From the NCBI RefSeq assembly GCF_027744825.2, contig NC_071351.1:12039501-12103500 (forward strand): a stretch of DNA of 64,000 nt, given 5' to 3'. The position numbers and the translations under genes were made by a program. How positions within the stretch are numbered: the stretch's first letter is position 1; each line of letters starts with the position of its first letter. This DNA is from Synchiropus splendidus. Lineage: Eukaryota > Chordata > Actinopteri > Syngnathiformes > Callionymidae. The notes below the pieces were generated by a model. It saw nothing but the letters and a program-made list of their open reading frames with translations, made no database searches and was not told the origin of the DNA. This document shows positions 14,513 through 28,359 of the stretch, one piece after another.

Positions 14513-14895
14513 AGCAGCGTTTTTCAACCTCTTTCAAGCCATGGCAGCCTTGCTTCATTGAAAAAATGCCAAGGCTCACCACCAATGCTATTTGCAGAAA
14601 CAAATGGCAGAAAATGTATTTGTTCCAAATGTGTCCAGAAAGGGGTTCGCAATATGGCAAAATATATCATGATTTATTTATTTATTTACTTGCTTTAAAT
14701 AACTGTTTCCATTTTGTCACTTCTCTTTTGCATGATTTTATTGTAGTTTTGAGTTTCATAAAAACAATGATTCTTTCTCTCGTCACATTTTGGAGTGAAT
14801 TTATTTTGTTGTGCATTTTGTTTTTTCGCCAACCTTTAAACCACAAAGCAAAGTTTGATAGTCTGTGAGTATCAATAAAGTTTTGAAATGAGATG
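14513..14895. mobile_element. hAT-like repeat remnant
   Basis: The left edge reads CAGCGTTTTTCAACCTCTTT, then caagccatggcagcc and attgaaaaaatgcc. This is a decayed form of a common hAT-type terminal sequence. The right limit is uncertain. Confidence 0.35.
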
Positions 14896-15365
14896 TCATG
14901 TTAGCCGTTAGCTCCGTTACCTCTGCAGTGCAGACAGTCTTTGGCGTTGGGGGTCTGACATGGATCCGTCCCTCCATGGTTCTGTTGGGAAAGTGGGTTA
15001 GAGGTGCATCAGGTTTAAAAACAGCTGGAAGTTGTGCATGTCAGCGGCTTCTTCACTGTGGGTGGTTAACTGACATTTGCCAAAATAAGTCTCTTAGTAC
15101 AAGAAAAAAATTTGGGAGGAAAAAAATAGGTAGCAACAACATTTTTGCTGGTTGAAGGAGCCCTACTCTGCTTTTTTATCTCCAGTGTTAAAATTTCACA
15201 AACGCAGTAGCTTCGCATCAAAATATATGTTTGTCGTCTTATCGCTAAATAACACACAAATTGCTCTGTTTTACACTGAAATAGCAACAAGGATTACACA
15301 AATGGCAGAGACATTGTGCATTCGATTTTAACTGACACATAACTGATTTATATTTATCAGTTTAG

Positions 15366-15570
15366 AGCAGGAGTCACCAACCTTTTTGCAACCGGAGGCT
15401 ACTCCAACGGGAGCCATCAGTTTAGTAGACACTTCTGATAACGTCATATTTACAGTGTTATGAATGATATTCTTGTAATTCCCCTGTCACATTACTGATT
15501 CTTTTACACTTATTCTACATTATTATATGAGTATATGATTTTTTTAAGGGTCCGATGGCTATTCCCAAGG
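15366..15570. mobile_element. repeat remnant (hAT-like terminus)
   Basis: The left edge caggagtcaccaaccttttt with gaggctactcc is a decayed form of an interspersed fish repeat terminus. The right limit is not clear. Confidence 0.3.
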
Positions 15571-18159
15571 TCTTGTTTTGTTTCAGCACCATATTTGTTA
15601 TTTTTTAAAGTCACTGGCTGAGGGAACAACATGGGCAAACGTGAAAGTGACGCTTCATCTTGCTAACACTGTAGAAAACTTGGAAGAGCTTAGTAGGGCC
15701 CCTTCAATGATCAAGTGTATTCACCCATTGGATGATTCTGGTCATAAGGAAACGTCTGGGGATGAATGTGCGCTTCAACCAGTTGTACAAAGATGCCAGG
15801 CCAGTGAGCTATTAAGATAGCAAACAAAAAGAGACACACGTCATCGCGCCAATAGACTGAAGTTGTGAAATACCACTGATCTCCTCTCAGGACTTTCCGT
15901 GCTCTTACGCCCTTGGCTTTGAAGGGAGACGCACGACTAACCTCTTTGTTCAAATAAACTGACAAAACATTTTACAGCTTAAAAGCCAGTCTATTAGCGG
16001 ACACGTAGACAGGCTTTTATTGCGCAGACTTTATTTACAATTGAAAGAAAAATGTGCCTCATGCTTTCGAGGGCTTAAATTCCCTCCCTCAGCAAGTTCT
16101 AATGAAACTCTCAATTCCCCTGTAATCTGGTTGTGGATGATAAATACCAAAATAGTTGGTTTAATGGCCTCCCTGGGCTGCCCAAAGGAAACATTCTATC
16201 TGTTTAGTTCACCTCCACGGAAGTGGACCCCATGCAAATGTGTGCAGGTAAAGATGAAGATGATGCAGCGGGAGTGGAACTTTGCTCCTTCTGTGTCGAT
16301 AATGTGGATTTAAGAACAGAGTTTGCGTAAAATATGTTCCCATTATTGGAATTTTACAACAATATATGTTCCCATATCCGCAGTGATCATTTGTCTCCTT
16401 CACTTGTATATAATATCTCATGAAACAGAGTAGACGCCGTGTCTCCTTTTGTTGAGTGAATTGTAGCCTCTGGTTGTTCGATGACAGGCGTTGACCTGGC
16501 GTGGCCTTTTGATGCTGTATCAAGTACAACACCGGGGTGTCTCCGGAGCTGGTCTCCTTCAGGCTTTAACTGGAGTTCATTCAAGTCATTGCTGCCCTTC
16601 TATTAGCTCAAACCAGTCTGGCCCTTCTCCTCTATCCTCAGGCGTCAACAGGGCGTCTTTGAAAACTGAAGCTCACTACACTTTTTCTCAGATCCCTATG
16701 GTTCTGTCTGTGAAATCTGTCATCTCTTCAGGATGTCTCAGGTCTGCCCCGGGGCTTCCCCCCAGTTGTTTAGACCCACACTTCACCAGACAGGGATCCA
16801 GATGGGATCCTGACTGGACGCTTCTCTTAGTGATTCTTTGAAAGACCATTCTGCGTCTCAGACAGGGTCAACATACCCTGTCTGCAACAACCCTTTTTAC
16901 CAATCTGATCTGAAGGAGAATGTCTTTTGAATCCTCTTTAAATTTAGCGTCATGGATATAAGAGTTATGACTGTCTGGCTTGGTGTCCCACTGGGAGCAG
17001 GGCAGGATTGTCAAGCTCGCGCAGATGTGTCTTTGCAAAGTTCCTCTCCTTCCTCTCGGCTTTCTCGCAGCGACTTATTATTCCACACTCCGCCCTGGTG
17101 ATGATCCCTAACAGGAGCCGTCATTTACGGGATGCTCTCATCAGTTCCTTTCTGCACTTGTGTCAGCCGCTGTCCTTCTTAATAAAGCCTGGCGCCGCGG
17201 CTCTCGGCTGAAGGGATTTATTGATTGATATTTGAAATTAGATGTCAAAATGAGATTTGGTTAAATATGCAGTTTGCATTGATGGTATGTAAATATTTCA
17301 AGAGAATATCAGTCAACGGCTGCATATTCCTTCACGTATTACAGAGAGCGGGCTTTGATTCGGAAAAAAAAAAAAAAGGTCAGCAGTGTTGCTTTTCATT
17401 CTTTGTGATAATTTGTACTTTGTGTGCATGCAAATCAATAAGTTGGCAAAGCCGGCGATCGCTGGGCAAGTCGATCAGAGGTAATTCACTATGAAATATC
17501 CGCAGTTACGCTTCACCGGCCGCATCTGGACCCGCCATTCATTTTGTTTAGCCTTTCCAATGTGGCAATCAAAACGAATTAGCATGACAATTTTGTTTCT
17601 GAAAGGGCTTAGTGCGGCCAATTTTTTATTGATGAATTTCAATAAGGACTTGACAAAAGCTCTATTTAAATTGTCTTGACTCCCCCTGCCACTTGACCTT
17701 CAGCGATCTGCATCTGTCCGCGTCAAGTTTCGAGCCGCCGGCCTGATCTGAATTAGTCAAGGAAGAGAGCAGCCGGGCTGGTGTTAAAAACACTATCGAT
17801 TGTCTTTAATGCTCCATTGTGTGGTGATGGAAGCTGTTTTTGGTGTGGTGTCATTCAATGAGACAACGGGCGGCTGTTTCACCATGACAAATCTGATCAA
17901 GATAAGTTTGCTACTATTGAGGAATGCAGTTGAGCTCTTTTTTAACTTGAGATAAGGCGCGATGTATGTGGTGTTGTATCATGTTTTTAGTCAAGGGGAT
18001 TAAAAAAGAGTAATAGCTCTGTGAAACCATATTCATTCATGAGAGCTGGAGAAGCATTTGCCCCTCAGCTGAAATCAGATGCTCAAATACATTTTATCTA
18101 AAAATAGGTGGAAAAACTCTTAAGTATAATTAAAAACAAACAAATAAATAATAGTGTTT

Positions 18160-18504
18160 TCAGATCTATTCTCTTAAAAAAAAAGATTCGCAATTGCACT
18201 ATAGAAATTTTTAAGAACAGCCTTTGTGTTACCTCAATGCTTGTGTACTTCTCAGGTGTCGGTGAGTGACATTGGCTTGTTTGGCTTCAGCGATATTTTC
18301 AGGGTGGTGCTTCAGTGGGAAGTGAAGGACCCTTAAAATATATGCACGGTGGTCATCAATGTTGTGGCCAGTTAAATTGTGATATTCCACTGACTGCGAC
18401 ACATTTCTGTCTTGGCCTTCTCTACTCTGCAACAAAAAAAAAACTGACCTATTCTCTTTAAAAAAGAAATATTACATGATTCGGAATTGCTCTATAGAAA
18501 TGTT
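18160..18504 (+). repeat. dispersed repeat, copy 1, with imperfect flanking direct repeats
   Basis: The core 18215-18440 matches 20105-20262 (cctcaatgcttgtgtact, gacattggcttg, cttaaaatatatgca). It is bracketed by about 50-bp imperfect direct repeats at 18160-18213 and 18446-18504 (tattctctt, A-run, attcgcaattgc against attcggaattgc, tatagaaat). Confidence 0.6.
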
Positions 18505-21500
18505 TTGCGTTTCACTCAGTGCAGCATTTCAAATATTCCTCAAAGCTACAACACTGCTTAAATCCCATTTAAGAATATTTACTTGGACGAATAGGAAACT
18601 GTCTAAAATAAAAGCTGGAATTTTAACCATCTCACCAGCTTCTTCAGACTACTGCCTCTGCTTTAGGTCCCTCAGTAATGTTTCAATTTGAGAAAACTGC
18701 ACTGAAAATGAGAGCAGAAGGCAACTATTTTTCCTTGAAGAAATGTGTGACTCGGCCAGTTCCAAATACTACACATTAGATGACTGAAACACCATGTGTT
18801 CTCTGAGGTAGTCTGGTCCAGAAACTCATGTAAAAGTGTTGTTTAGAAGCATGTAAGTGACCTGTAAAGGCCATATGCTCGTGTGTTGGCGACATGAAAA
18901 GGTTTCCCAGTTTCCCTATGTTTTGTCATTGAATTAAAACACTCCAGATGGCTTTGCGTTGTAAACCCCCCCAAAATGAGTCACTCACAGAAGGCTTGTT
19001 ATTCCTCAATATCGGTGTTTAACTAGACCCGCTGTCTGTTCGGAGCTTCTCATTAGTGTTCTTGCTGAAGAATATTAGGGATGCAAGTGGAATTTAAGCA
19101 AACCCGACCCTTTCAGGGTGTTTGGCTGGCAAAAAGCAAAACGCACTCAGCAGGGGCGCAGCTTCTGGGAATGGGCAAAACCTGATGTGACAGTTCAATG
19201 TGGCTCTTATTTTGTATTCGCTGTGACTTGAAACGCTGCTTTTAAGTGCATTTTATTTTGAAGGGGGAACTCTAAACGCTAAGCCCCACCCCTCCCCGTC
19301 CCTGTGAAGTTCCAACAGATCCTCAAAAGCTAGACGTCCTGCCGAAATCCAAAGAAATTCAGGAACAAATGAGAGAGAAAGTGGCCGAGATCTGTCAGTC
19401 TGGAAGAGGTTGGAACCCCAGCGAGCCACAATGAGAGCCATTATCCTCCTCATCCAAGGGGTCACCAAAGATCACACCTCGCCATCCAAAGAACTGCAGG
19501 ACTCTCTTGCCTCAATTAAGTTGAGAAAGAGTCGGGGCCGAAATGGCCTTCAAAATGGCTGACTTCCAAGATGAGGAAAAGAACATTGAGGCTTATTTTG
19601 TTTTTGCCAAAAAAAAAAAACCTCGATGACCCACAAGACCTTTGGGAAAATAGTCAGTGGTGCAATGAGATAACAGTTGAACATTTTGGAAGGTGTGTTT
19701 CCCATTCCATCCAGTGTAAAAGTAATCTTACCAAGAGTAAAATATGTTGCTGGTGGTTTGTCTGGTGGTCTGGGCCTGCTCTGCTGCTTCAGGACCTGGA
19801 AAACTTGCTGTGATAAATGGAACCGTGAATTCTGCTGTCTCCCAAAATATCCTGGAGGAGACTGTCTTGCCATCTGTTTGTGTCCTCAAGCCGAAGAGAA
19901 GTTGAGTTGTTTATGGGGACGAAAACAAAGTCCACCTCTGAATGGCTGAAGATTAACAGAATGAAGTCTGCTCCAGTGGAACGCAAGTTCCTGACAGGTT
20001 GGTGAGAGGGGGCACCGTCACAATGGCATCTGCAGTCGGGTTGGAAGCCGTTCAGCACCTACATTTCAGCGGCACTTTCTCATGTTAGGCTTGTTTTTTC
20101 CTGTGGAACAGCCTTTGTTTGACCTCAATACTTGTGTACGTCTCAGGTGTCGGTGGTGTGACATTGGCTTTTTTGGCTTCAGCCATATTTTCAGGGTTAT
20201 TACCCTTAAAATATATGCATGTTTATGTTGGTCATTAATTGTCTCTTCTCCATAGATGAAAATGTTACGTACCTTTGTTGTTGGCTGAAAAGATTCGGGC
20301 TCTCTCTTTCGATGATGCTCAGCCACTTTCACTCAAAGGACAGACTTTGTTTTGGCTCCCGCCAGGAGAATGTACCAAAATAACCTGCTGCGACTGGTTC
20401 CCAGAGTTTCCAAGCCATGGGTCTGTGTATCTTCAGCACCGACTCTGCTATCATCAAAGAGCAGTTGGTGTTTGATTTTGGCCAGGATCAAGAGGTGAAG
20501 GACACAAGTGTCCTGCGGTGCTGCTGCAGAAGATGCAGAGATAACAGGCTGAGAGATCCTGAGAAGCAGCCGGGAGGAAATGTCTCCGAAGCAGGCAGAC
20601 CATGTATAATGACGACCAGAGGGAGCCCAGTGACTGTCCTGAAGTATCGTCCAATTGTCTGCCTTCAAAGTCAAAAGCTACGTGTCATTTTGCCAAGAGG
20701 TCTTCACTTCATTCACCTCTTCATCGCACAATCACGCAACGTACGAGCAGAAGGTTTTACCTGTCCAAAACGGGCTCACGTTTCTTTCTGTGAGAGCCGT
20801 GTTTTTCTGTCCAGCTTTCGTTTGTCTCTTTGATTTCCGGTGACCAAAAGAGTCAGTTATTTGAAAGGATGCATTCCTGCTCCTTTCCAAAAGAAAGCAT
20901 GGCGATGGGAAAGACATATCTGATTTGTCTCACCATTCATCACCATCCATCGCCCTTAAAAGCTTGGCTTGTGCTCTAATGTGTTGATGAGGAAGAAATA
21001 AAGGAAGAGGGGAGCAGTCGCAGGAGGGATTAGTGGAATGAAAGGACGGGAGCAGGAGGGCTGCTGGATGAAAGAGAGCCAAAGTAAATGAAGCTAGGAA
21101 AGAGACATGAAAAAAGAGGACTGCAAAGAGAGAAACAATGTTCTCCTTCAGATCAATGCGGCGGTTGAAGTGCAGAATCGCTGTCTGTAGTCAATTAGCA
21201 GAGCTGCTTCACCTCCTCCTGTCAGACGCTGGTTAAAGCCCCTGGCAGCCGTGGCAGGACTTCTTCCTCTTCCTGGAGATAAGCTGCCTCCTGCTTGGAG
21301 TTTGCGTCGACATGACGTCCAACATGTCGGTTCAACATGCAATGGAATGATCGCGGTGCTCCGGTCGCAAAACAGCACTCTACTTTTAAACACAGACACC
21401 AGGCAGCTCAGGACAAATGGCTCTCTTATAGTTCACAAAGTTCAACCTGGATCCTCACCACTGCCATGCAAGGGGCAAACCATTTCGCTGAGGGGTTAGG

Positions 21501-21657
21501 CGCCGTCTTTCTGGAACGTCTCATGAAAGCAGTCTACATACGTGGACGTTTGTATATTCACGTGGCTGTGGTTGAGCTTCCTGGGTTGGACACGATTGTC
21601 AGGATTGAGGGATGAGCTTGTGTCTTTGCTGCGGGCAAAAGTCAGGTGGTCGAAAAC
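18505..21657. other. gene-free stretch
   Basis: It contains only the repeat copy at 20105-20262 and an A-run near 19609. Overlapping frames on both strands around 20,270-20,920 have no known motif. Confidence 0.45.
20105..20262 (+). repeat. dispersed repeat, copy 2
   Basis: This is a shorter copy of the 18215-18440 core, 1.9 kb downstream and in the same orientation. It lacks the 50-bp flanking repeats. The class of element is not recognised. Confidence 0.55.
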
Positions 21658-22136
21658 TGTCATGATTCCGCTTCCTGTTTTGTTTTCTTCCTCCTTCCTG
21701 TTCCTGTGGCACACGGCTGGAGCCAACCAACCCCTGATCACCTGTGTATAAACACTCCAAGACTCCAGCAACGTGTGCCGGATCGACTCCTATTGTTCCC
21801 AGTTGTAAATTGGTTCTCCCTGTTTGTTCTGTCTCTGTGCTCTAGTTTGTCCATATTTGACTACACTCTCTGAAACCCTGATGCCTGAGTTAGAGTTTTA
21901 GTTCCTTCCTCTGTTTCCTGGTTTGTTCTGTGATTTTGCTATTTCTGTTCATTGTGTTTTTGTCTCTCTGTTTACATATTTTACGAATTCTGACTTTGTT
22001 TTGATTGTCCCGGTTCGGTGACGCTTTCTGTTCAGGTTTTATTGTTGTGAATAAATAATTGTATTTTAACTCGCTCCTGCCTCCTGTGACTTTCACCACT
22101 GCACTTGGGTCCCGCTCCACCTCTTGACTCACAACA
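21658..22136 (+). mobile_element. interspersed repeat family (TGTCATGATTC...), copy 1
   Basis: The element begins TGTCATGATTCCGC and ends CTTGGGTCCCGCTCCACCTC with TTGACTCACAACA. The same ends, inverted, bound 35440-36027. It carries a T-rich body and no convincing ORF. The class is uncertain. Confidence 0.5.
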
Positions 22137-25100
22137 CTGTCGACTAGTCAACTTGGAAAACTCATTGAAAATATGTCTGGCTTCGGGAACTTGGTGTTTG
22201 TGACGCCGTCTGTTTGTTTTCAAAATAACTCTAAAAGTTATGGATGGAATTGCATGAAAATCTGTGGAATAAATAGGGTTTTTTTTTTTAAGTATTCTTT
22301 AAGATGGGAGATTGTGATGCGGGTGAAGCAATGCTGCTTGGTGGTGGTTTGCCCTTTTTGAGCGCTTTTTTAGTTTCTTTTCCAAGTTTAAGAAAGTAAA
22401 GTTTAGACACTAATGGTCACATAATAAAAGTGGCAACATGGAATACCCCAAAGATTGTTGCAGAGAGTGAAATCAGTAAAATGGAAACATGATGACCTTT
22501 ATTCTGTTTCACAGACAAATATTCCTCAGATCTCGGTGGGCTTGTAAAGAGAGTTGCGGTGATCACTCTCCAGATCAACAAGACATGAAGGTCACAGCTC
22601 CCGAAATGTCACGGCCAGAACTCGGCACCAATGTTGCACCTCCACAGCTCCAGTGAGGAACTGTCGCCGGTGCGTCGCGAAAGAGCAACGGCCCAATAGA
22701 AATTGTCGTGCAGTCAATCATTATTCATTCAGGTCCAGTATCTACTCACCACTCTCAACGCAAATACCTTGTACTCGCAGGATGAGAGTGACATTGTATT
22801 CATGAGGCTGGCTGGCTTCTGCATGCCTGGACGGCCGAGTCATTTGAATAAACCGAATGAGAATATTTTTAGATCATTAACAATGATCAAACAGAATGAT
22901 GAAAACGTGATGAAATCCAAACAGCACACTGTTATTCAATCGTTTCACTTTTACAGCAGCGGCGCGAGTGCGATTGATGGAGACAGTTGGAAAAAGAACA
23001 CGCTCGCTCGTATCCTCTAATAACGTATTAGCAGGACAAGCAATTTGTTTCTTTGCCAGACTCGTTGGCATGAAAAGAGAGACTTTTACAATAATGAGCG
23101 ACGCAGAGAAGCATTGAAAATGAACTCTTATCTCCGCTGGAAGTGGGGGGGAGAAAAAAGCAGGACTTTAAATGGCAGAATATATCAGCATAAAACAGAA
23201 GGGAGTAGATAAATAGAGGAAGAGTGAAGGGGGATTATTCACACGTTAGCCCTTCCCTAACCCTGGATGAACCCGTGACTGCGCTGAAACACCTCCAGAT
23301 ACACGGGAAAGGGTGAAGTATGGAGTTGCTCAGTATTGGAAACACAACTGTAGTATCCACATAGCCTTGTAGTTTAAGGTAAAGCCACAAAAGTGCAGAT
23401 ATGAGATCGTAATATTCCTTTTTCCTCTCTGTATATTGTTCATGTTGATGGATTTCTACGATTTGATTCAATATTTGCACCCCAAATTTGCTTGTCTTTA
23501 ATGGGTAGAGCTTCATGAGAGTGCCTGAAACTTTATTTAAACAAGACCAAAGTTACTCAATTCTGTTCAGTGCCTTTGTATTAAATTTAATCCCCTTCAT
23601 TCAGCCCCCTTTTTCTTACCTTTGGACTTGTGAGGTTGACTTGCACTGAAGTGACTGACCCCTGCTGAGACGGCAAACAAAAGAGCCCCAGATTCTTTCA
23701 ACACCTTCACATAAGGCGCTCGAATCTGCTCAGCAGGAGGCCGGAGAAACGACATGAGGACGAGACGTGTGTCCGAGCTTCAGTTCTCGCACAACACCTT
23801 TGATACATGTGACTCAAGATGACGTGTTAATTGCAGAAATCACCTGCTGACAAAGGAGCTGCGCTCCATTTGTTCGCCGTCAGTGGGAAATCTCCGTAAA
23901 AGCGCTTGCGAAGGCAGTTGGTCTCTAATTGGACCTCACGTTGTTGCTCCATCGATTGTTATTCCTGATATAACTTTTGTTTTTCCTCCATTCTGACCTT
24001 CTGATGTTGAAGTTCATCTCCACTTGTGTAATTTCCTGTTATGAGCTCTTTTTTTTCTTGCCATTTTCTGTGTGTGTGCGCGTGTATATTGATTTATATG
24101 GCAAAACACAATGTTAAATAATAGTTTGAATTGGTATTAACTGGCCTTTGCTCAAGAAGTTGAGCTGCATCTCATTCTATTCTCGTCTTATCTGATGTTT
24201 TCTACGTTGAATTATGATTTGTTCGTTTTGGAATTTCCTCCGAATGTGTGCAAAAGCACTTGACCCTCTGACTGTTGGTTTACAGAAGTTGGGCACTGTC
24301 CTGTCACGTGGTGGACATGGTAAGCGTCACACAGTCGTCTCTCCCTCATCCGTCAACGTCAAACCGACGTCCATACATCAACAACCTGTTTCACCAATCT
24401 CTTCTGTGATCAGATAAATAGAAATCTTTCATTGTCGCCAAGTAAAAATATGAGAAATGGCCCCTGCAATGCCTCATCGGGGCTAATTCTGTTGTTGTCA
24501 TGACAGAGATAAATGAGAGAACTGGCCCCTGAAAGGTCATTTTTCATGTCGCTCCTCAACTCACTCCTGTCAGACAGCCCTGCAGATATGAGGCAGCGCT
24601 CGCTTGTCTTCTTGTTTCCCCTCACATCTTTCTCTCCCTGTTTATGACCATCCCATCGACTCCCTGACTTGACTCCTCCCTTTTGCTTTTCCTTTCCTGG
24701 GTGAGACGTGGAGCTCATTAGTTTTCTCGCCACACCGCTTCACGTCAGTCTGTCCTTCACATCTCACTGCACTGCTAAGAAGTCATTTACGCTGCCACAG
24801 AGCTCTCTGTTTCCACATGTCCCTCTCCACACCCAACCTCCATATGGTCTCATCCACTGCTTGAGCCTCCTCCCCTCCTCTGCACACCCTGTAGAACACA
24901 GGTATTTTCAGGGTGATGGAAGGGAGGGCGGCTTATCCCAAGCGGAATGATACAGCACTTTGATATAGACAAAGCGGAAAAGGAAGGAAGAGAGAGGAAC
25001 GGGTGGACTGAATTTTAAGCTGCTCCTGAAATTCATGTAAATGCAGAGATAATAAAGGAACTGTTTGGCATTCATGGGAGTGGGTGGTGCATCGCGAGGA

Positions 25101-25427
25101 GAAATCTCACTCAGAAACGTCGACTAATGCCAGCTCTCTGTGTCTCTGCCCTGCTTCTCAGCCAGCAGGGTGTCGGGGTATTTTTAAGGAGACAGTGGGC
25201 TGCCGTGAAAGAGCCGTCTGCTCTGTGAAGAGTTAAATATGCAACATGCCATTGATCAAATATAGCTCCTCAACAAAGTGACTGTGGTGCATCGAATGCT
25301 ATTCGTCAGACGAAGGAGGATACTTTTTTCATGGACTACAAAGGTCAGAGTTCATTTTAGAGTTTTGGTGACCTGCCCTTTGGCGTGTATGCCTTCGACT
25401 GTGGATGCCCTCTACCAGACAAAACAA

Positions 25428-25731
25428 TCTACAGTGGTACCTCGGTTCTCCACCACAATCCGTTCCAGACAGCCGTTCAGGAAACGATTTGTTTGAAATC
25501 TGAATCGATTTTTCCCATTACAATGAATGGAAAAGGAAATAATGCATTCCAAGCCTTAAAAGAGGCTTTTGTAGGAGTGAATGTAGAGTGTCTGCTGCAG
25601 GTGCGCTGTTCCTCTATGTGTGTGGCCGCTGCATGTGGGAGGGGTTGCCGAGTGAGTGACGTCTCTCCAGAAGTGAAGAGGTGCCCGGTGCGTGTCCAGC
25701 TCTGAACGTGCGCTTCTGTGCAGTTTGGCTG
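25428..25731 (+). mobile_element. MITE-like element, copy 1 (right end missing)
   Basis: The left end is TACAGTGGTACCTCGGTTCT. From 25497 to 25731 it matches 27767-28005 at roughly 97 percent by eye, then the two diverge at gtttggctg. No transposase frame is present. Confidence 0.6.
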
Positions 25732-27746
25732 ACTAGGACAATAGATGCTGAATTCGATTTTGTGCCATTAAAACCCATAACCTAACTGTGGATGATGTTA
25801 GGCGTGTTTGCCATAGAACCATTAGACTGTCTAGTCTATTGACTGTCTATTAGTTTTGTCCATAATTCTATTACGATTTATAGTGAAATAAAATGCATCT
25901 AAAATGAAATATTTTTGACAGATTTCAAGTCACATTTATTCTTCTTGACATCCTCACGTCCAGTCCATCTGTTTAGGTCCATTTTTTCCTTGTTACTTTA
26001 GTGTATATTTTGAATTTTTCCCACCGTGTGCCAAAAGTCACAGCTCCGATGTGGGAATACTTTGGCCTCCAACCTGCTGAATGCAGTGAGAACAAGGTGG
26101 ACAAGTTAGTGAGTTTTTAGGGCCATCCCATCAAACATGCCACCAATGTCCACCAATCCGTTTTATTAAGTGCCAGGTTTATTGACAAAGACTATGAATG
26201 TATTTTTCAAATGATAGTTAAATTATTATCATTATTTCTAAAGATATTTTGAGAGTTATTTTAGAGAATTTTGACAATGATAAAAATACTGATATGAAAT
26301 AACTACATTTAAAGAGTGTACCTGTGTTATTATTGATGCATTATCATTAAATTATTATTTACTTTTGGTCTAAAAATGTTGGGACAATATTGTTTAGTTG
26401 GGTAATTAAAATGTGTTATTGTGTCACCAGATCGTTCAAACATTCAATCTCTCTTTCACCTGGCGACAAAAACAGTCAGGGTGAAACTGTCTCCGTCTGC
26501 TGTCATTTGATGCAAAGTCTGCAAAGAAGTTCCTCGTAGATATCCAGGGAGTGAAAGTGAGATTGCAGTGTAATAATTGAGATGAATGTCAATACATCAA
26601 ACTTATGAGGATAATAGTTTTGAATCCCATGCTCGGTTCCTAAGTGTTGTTTGAAATACCTAAAGAGCTTCATCGTCTTCCGAGTCCCTCACGCTTCTCG
26701 TCGGTGACAAACCTTTTCCTCAAGGCAATAAAGTTCTTTAAAAACACCAGCGGCTGGAGGTAGGAAATAAAACGGCTGAGAGAATAATATTTGCCACCTT
26801 GAGACCAAATATTCCGTCCTGGGACAAAGTGTGTTGCGTGAAGATAAAGCCGCACCTTGTCCCTGGTGTGAGCCAGTCGCAGATCGTCCCAGTCTTCGCC
26901 CTCCAGGGGCTTTTTGCTTTTCCTAATGTCACCCAGCTGAGGAGTGTGTTTTGCTTAATGATGAGCTTCATCATTAAAAAAGATACTCAGCGAATTCCAA
27001 AATGTCAAGGACAAGTTTGTCTCCTGACGTGTGACGCCCCGCTAGCACTGTGCTCATATGGTGAAATGTGTTTTTGCTGACATTTCAGTGGCGCAATGTC
27101 AAGCTGTTTCCAATTAAGTCCACATTTTTGGTTGGATTTTTGAACACGTAGCATTTGTGTCGCTGCGAAAAAACTGCCAGAGCTCCCAGTAATCGGATCT
27201 GAATTATTAAAATGCAATGCTACACAGGTTTTTTTCCCTGCTTATTAGTGAAGTCGAGGAGGCCCACAGCTCAAGTCCAGCTGGGCAAAACATGCTGGGG
27301 GAGAGTCAGGACCACCTGCAGGGGAAAACTGATGCTGTTCTTCCACTGTTCAGAGCTTGGGACCATTGTAGAGGAGATCTGTCTGTCCATTCTGTGCTTT
27401 GCATTGTGACTCAATTCTTCCCAAAGTAGCCTGTCGTGAGGAAAACTAGCCTTCCTCTCATATGACTCCTATATTCCCATGTTACATTTTAAACTAACAA
27501 TGTTGCCACAGTTACTTTGTAAAAGGTCATTTTGAGGGTGTCTTTTTAAATCTCAGCCTAAGAAATGTTTACTTGGCCATGTTAAGTCTCATTTTTACCA
27601 GCGCAATATCAGCTGTGTCAATGTAAGAGTTATTGTATTAACACGGTGGACCAAAAAACTCCCACAGAAAAATAATTCAAGTGTGGAAAAAACCTTTACA
27701 ATAAATTAGAATACAAATACAATTCATATATATGAATATGAATGCT

Positions 27747-28359
27747 GTTCGAGAAGCGATTTGTTCGAAATGAATCAATTTTTCCCATTACAATGAATGG
27801 AAAAAGAAATAATGCGTTCCAAGCCTTAAAATAGTCTTTTGTAGGAGTGAATGTAGAGTGTCTGCTGCAGGTGCGCTGTTCCTCTATGTGTGTGGCCGCT
27901 GCATGTGGGAGGGGTTGCCGAGTGAGTGAGGTCTCTCCAGAAGTGAAGAGGTGCCCGGTGCGTGTCCAGCTCTGAATGTGCGCTTCTGTGCAGTTTGGCT
28001 GTGACAAAGTCATAAACCAAGTCACGCTCTGTCCCAGACTCGCCTCATCTCTGTCCAAGGACATCAAACCCTGGAGTGTGGCTCCAGCACCTCCCCTGTG
28101 ACACTCTACCACGGTCCAGTGCGGAGACAGGAAAGGTTTTACACCTCAACATGAAGAAAAAACAGTCAGTAAATGTAGCTAACGGGACACGTCTGCATAC
28201 AGAGGCTGAGTTATACACAATAACAAAGCGCCTCGTGGGTCAGATCGGTCCGCGCACGTTATGGTTTTTCTGTTTTTTTCGGGGGCGTTCGAGTTCTGGA
28301 TTTTCGTTTGAAAATTTTTGTTCAAATTCTGGGACGTTCGAAAACGAGGTACCACTGTA
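27747..28359 (+). mobile_element. MITE-like element, copy 2 (left end missing)
   Basis: The left terminus is lost, but the right end CGAGGTACCACTGTA (28345-28359) is the inverted form of the left end of the copy at 25428. Together the two copies define inverted termini of at least 15 bp. Confidence 0.6.

Larger units (their letters stand above)
13473..18159. other. gene-free stretch with two repeat remnants
   Basis: Apart from the remnants at 14513 and 15366 I see no gene. Frames such as 16491-16841 lack any known motif. Confidence 0.45.
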
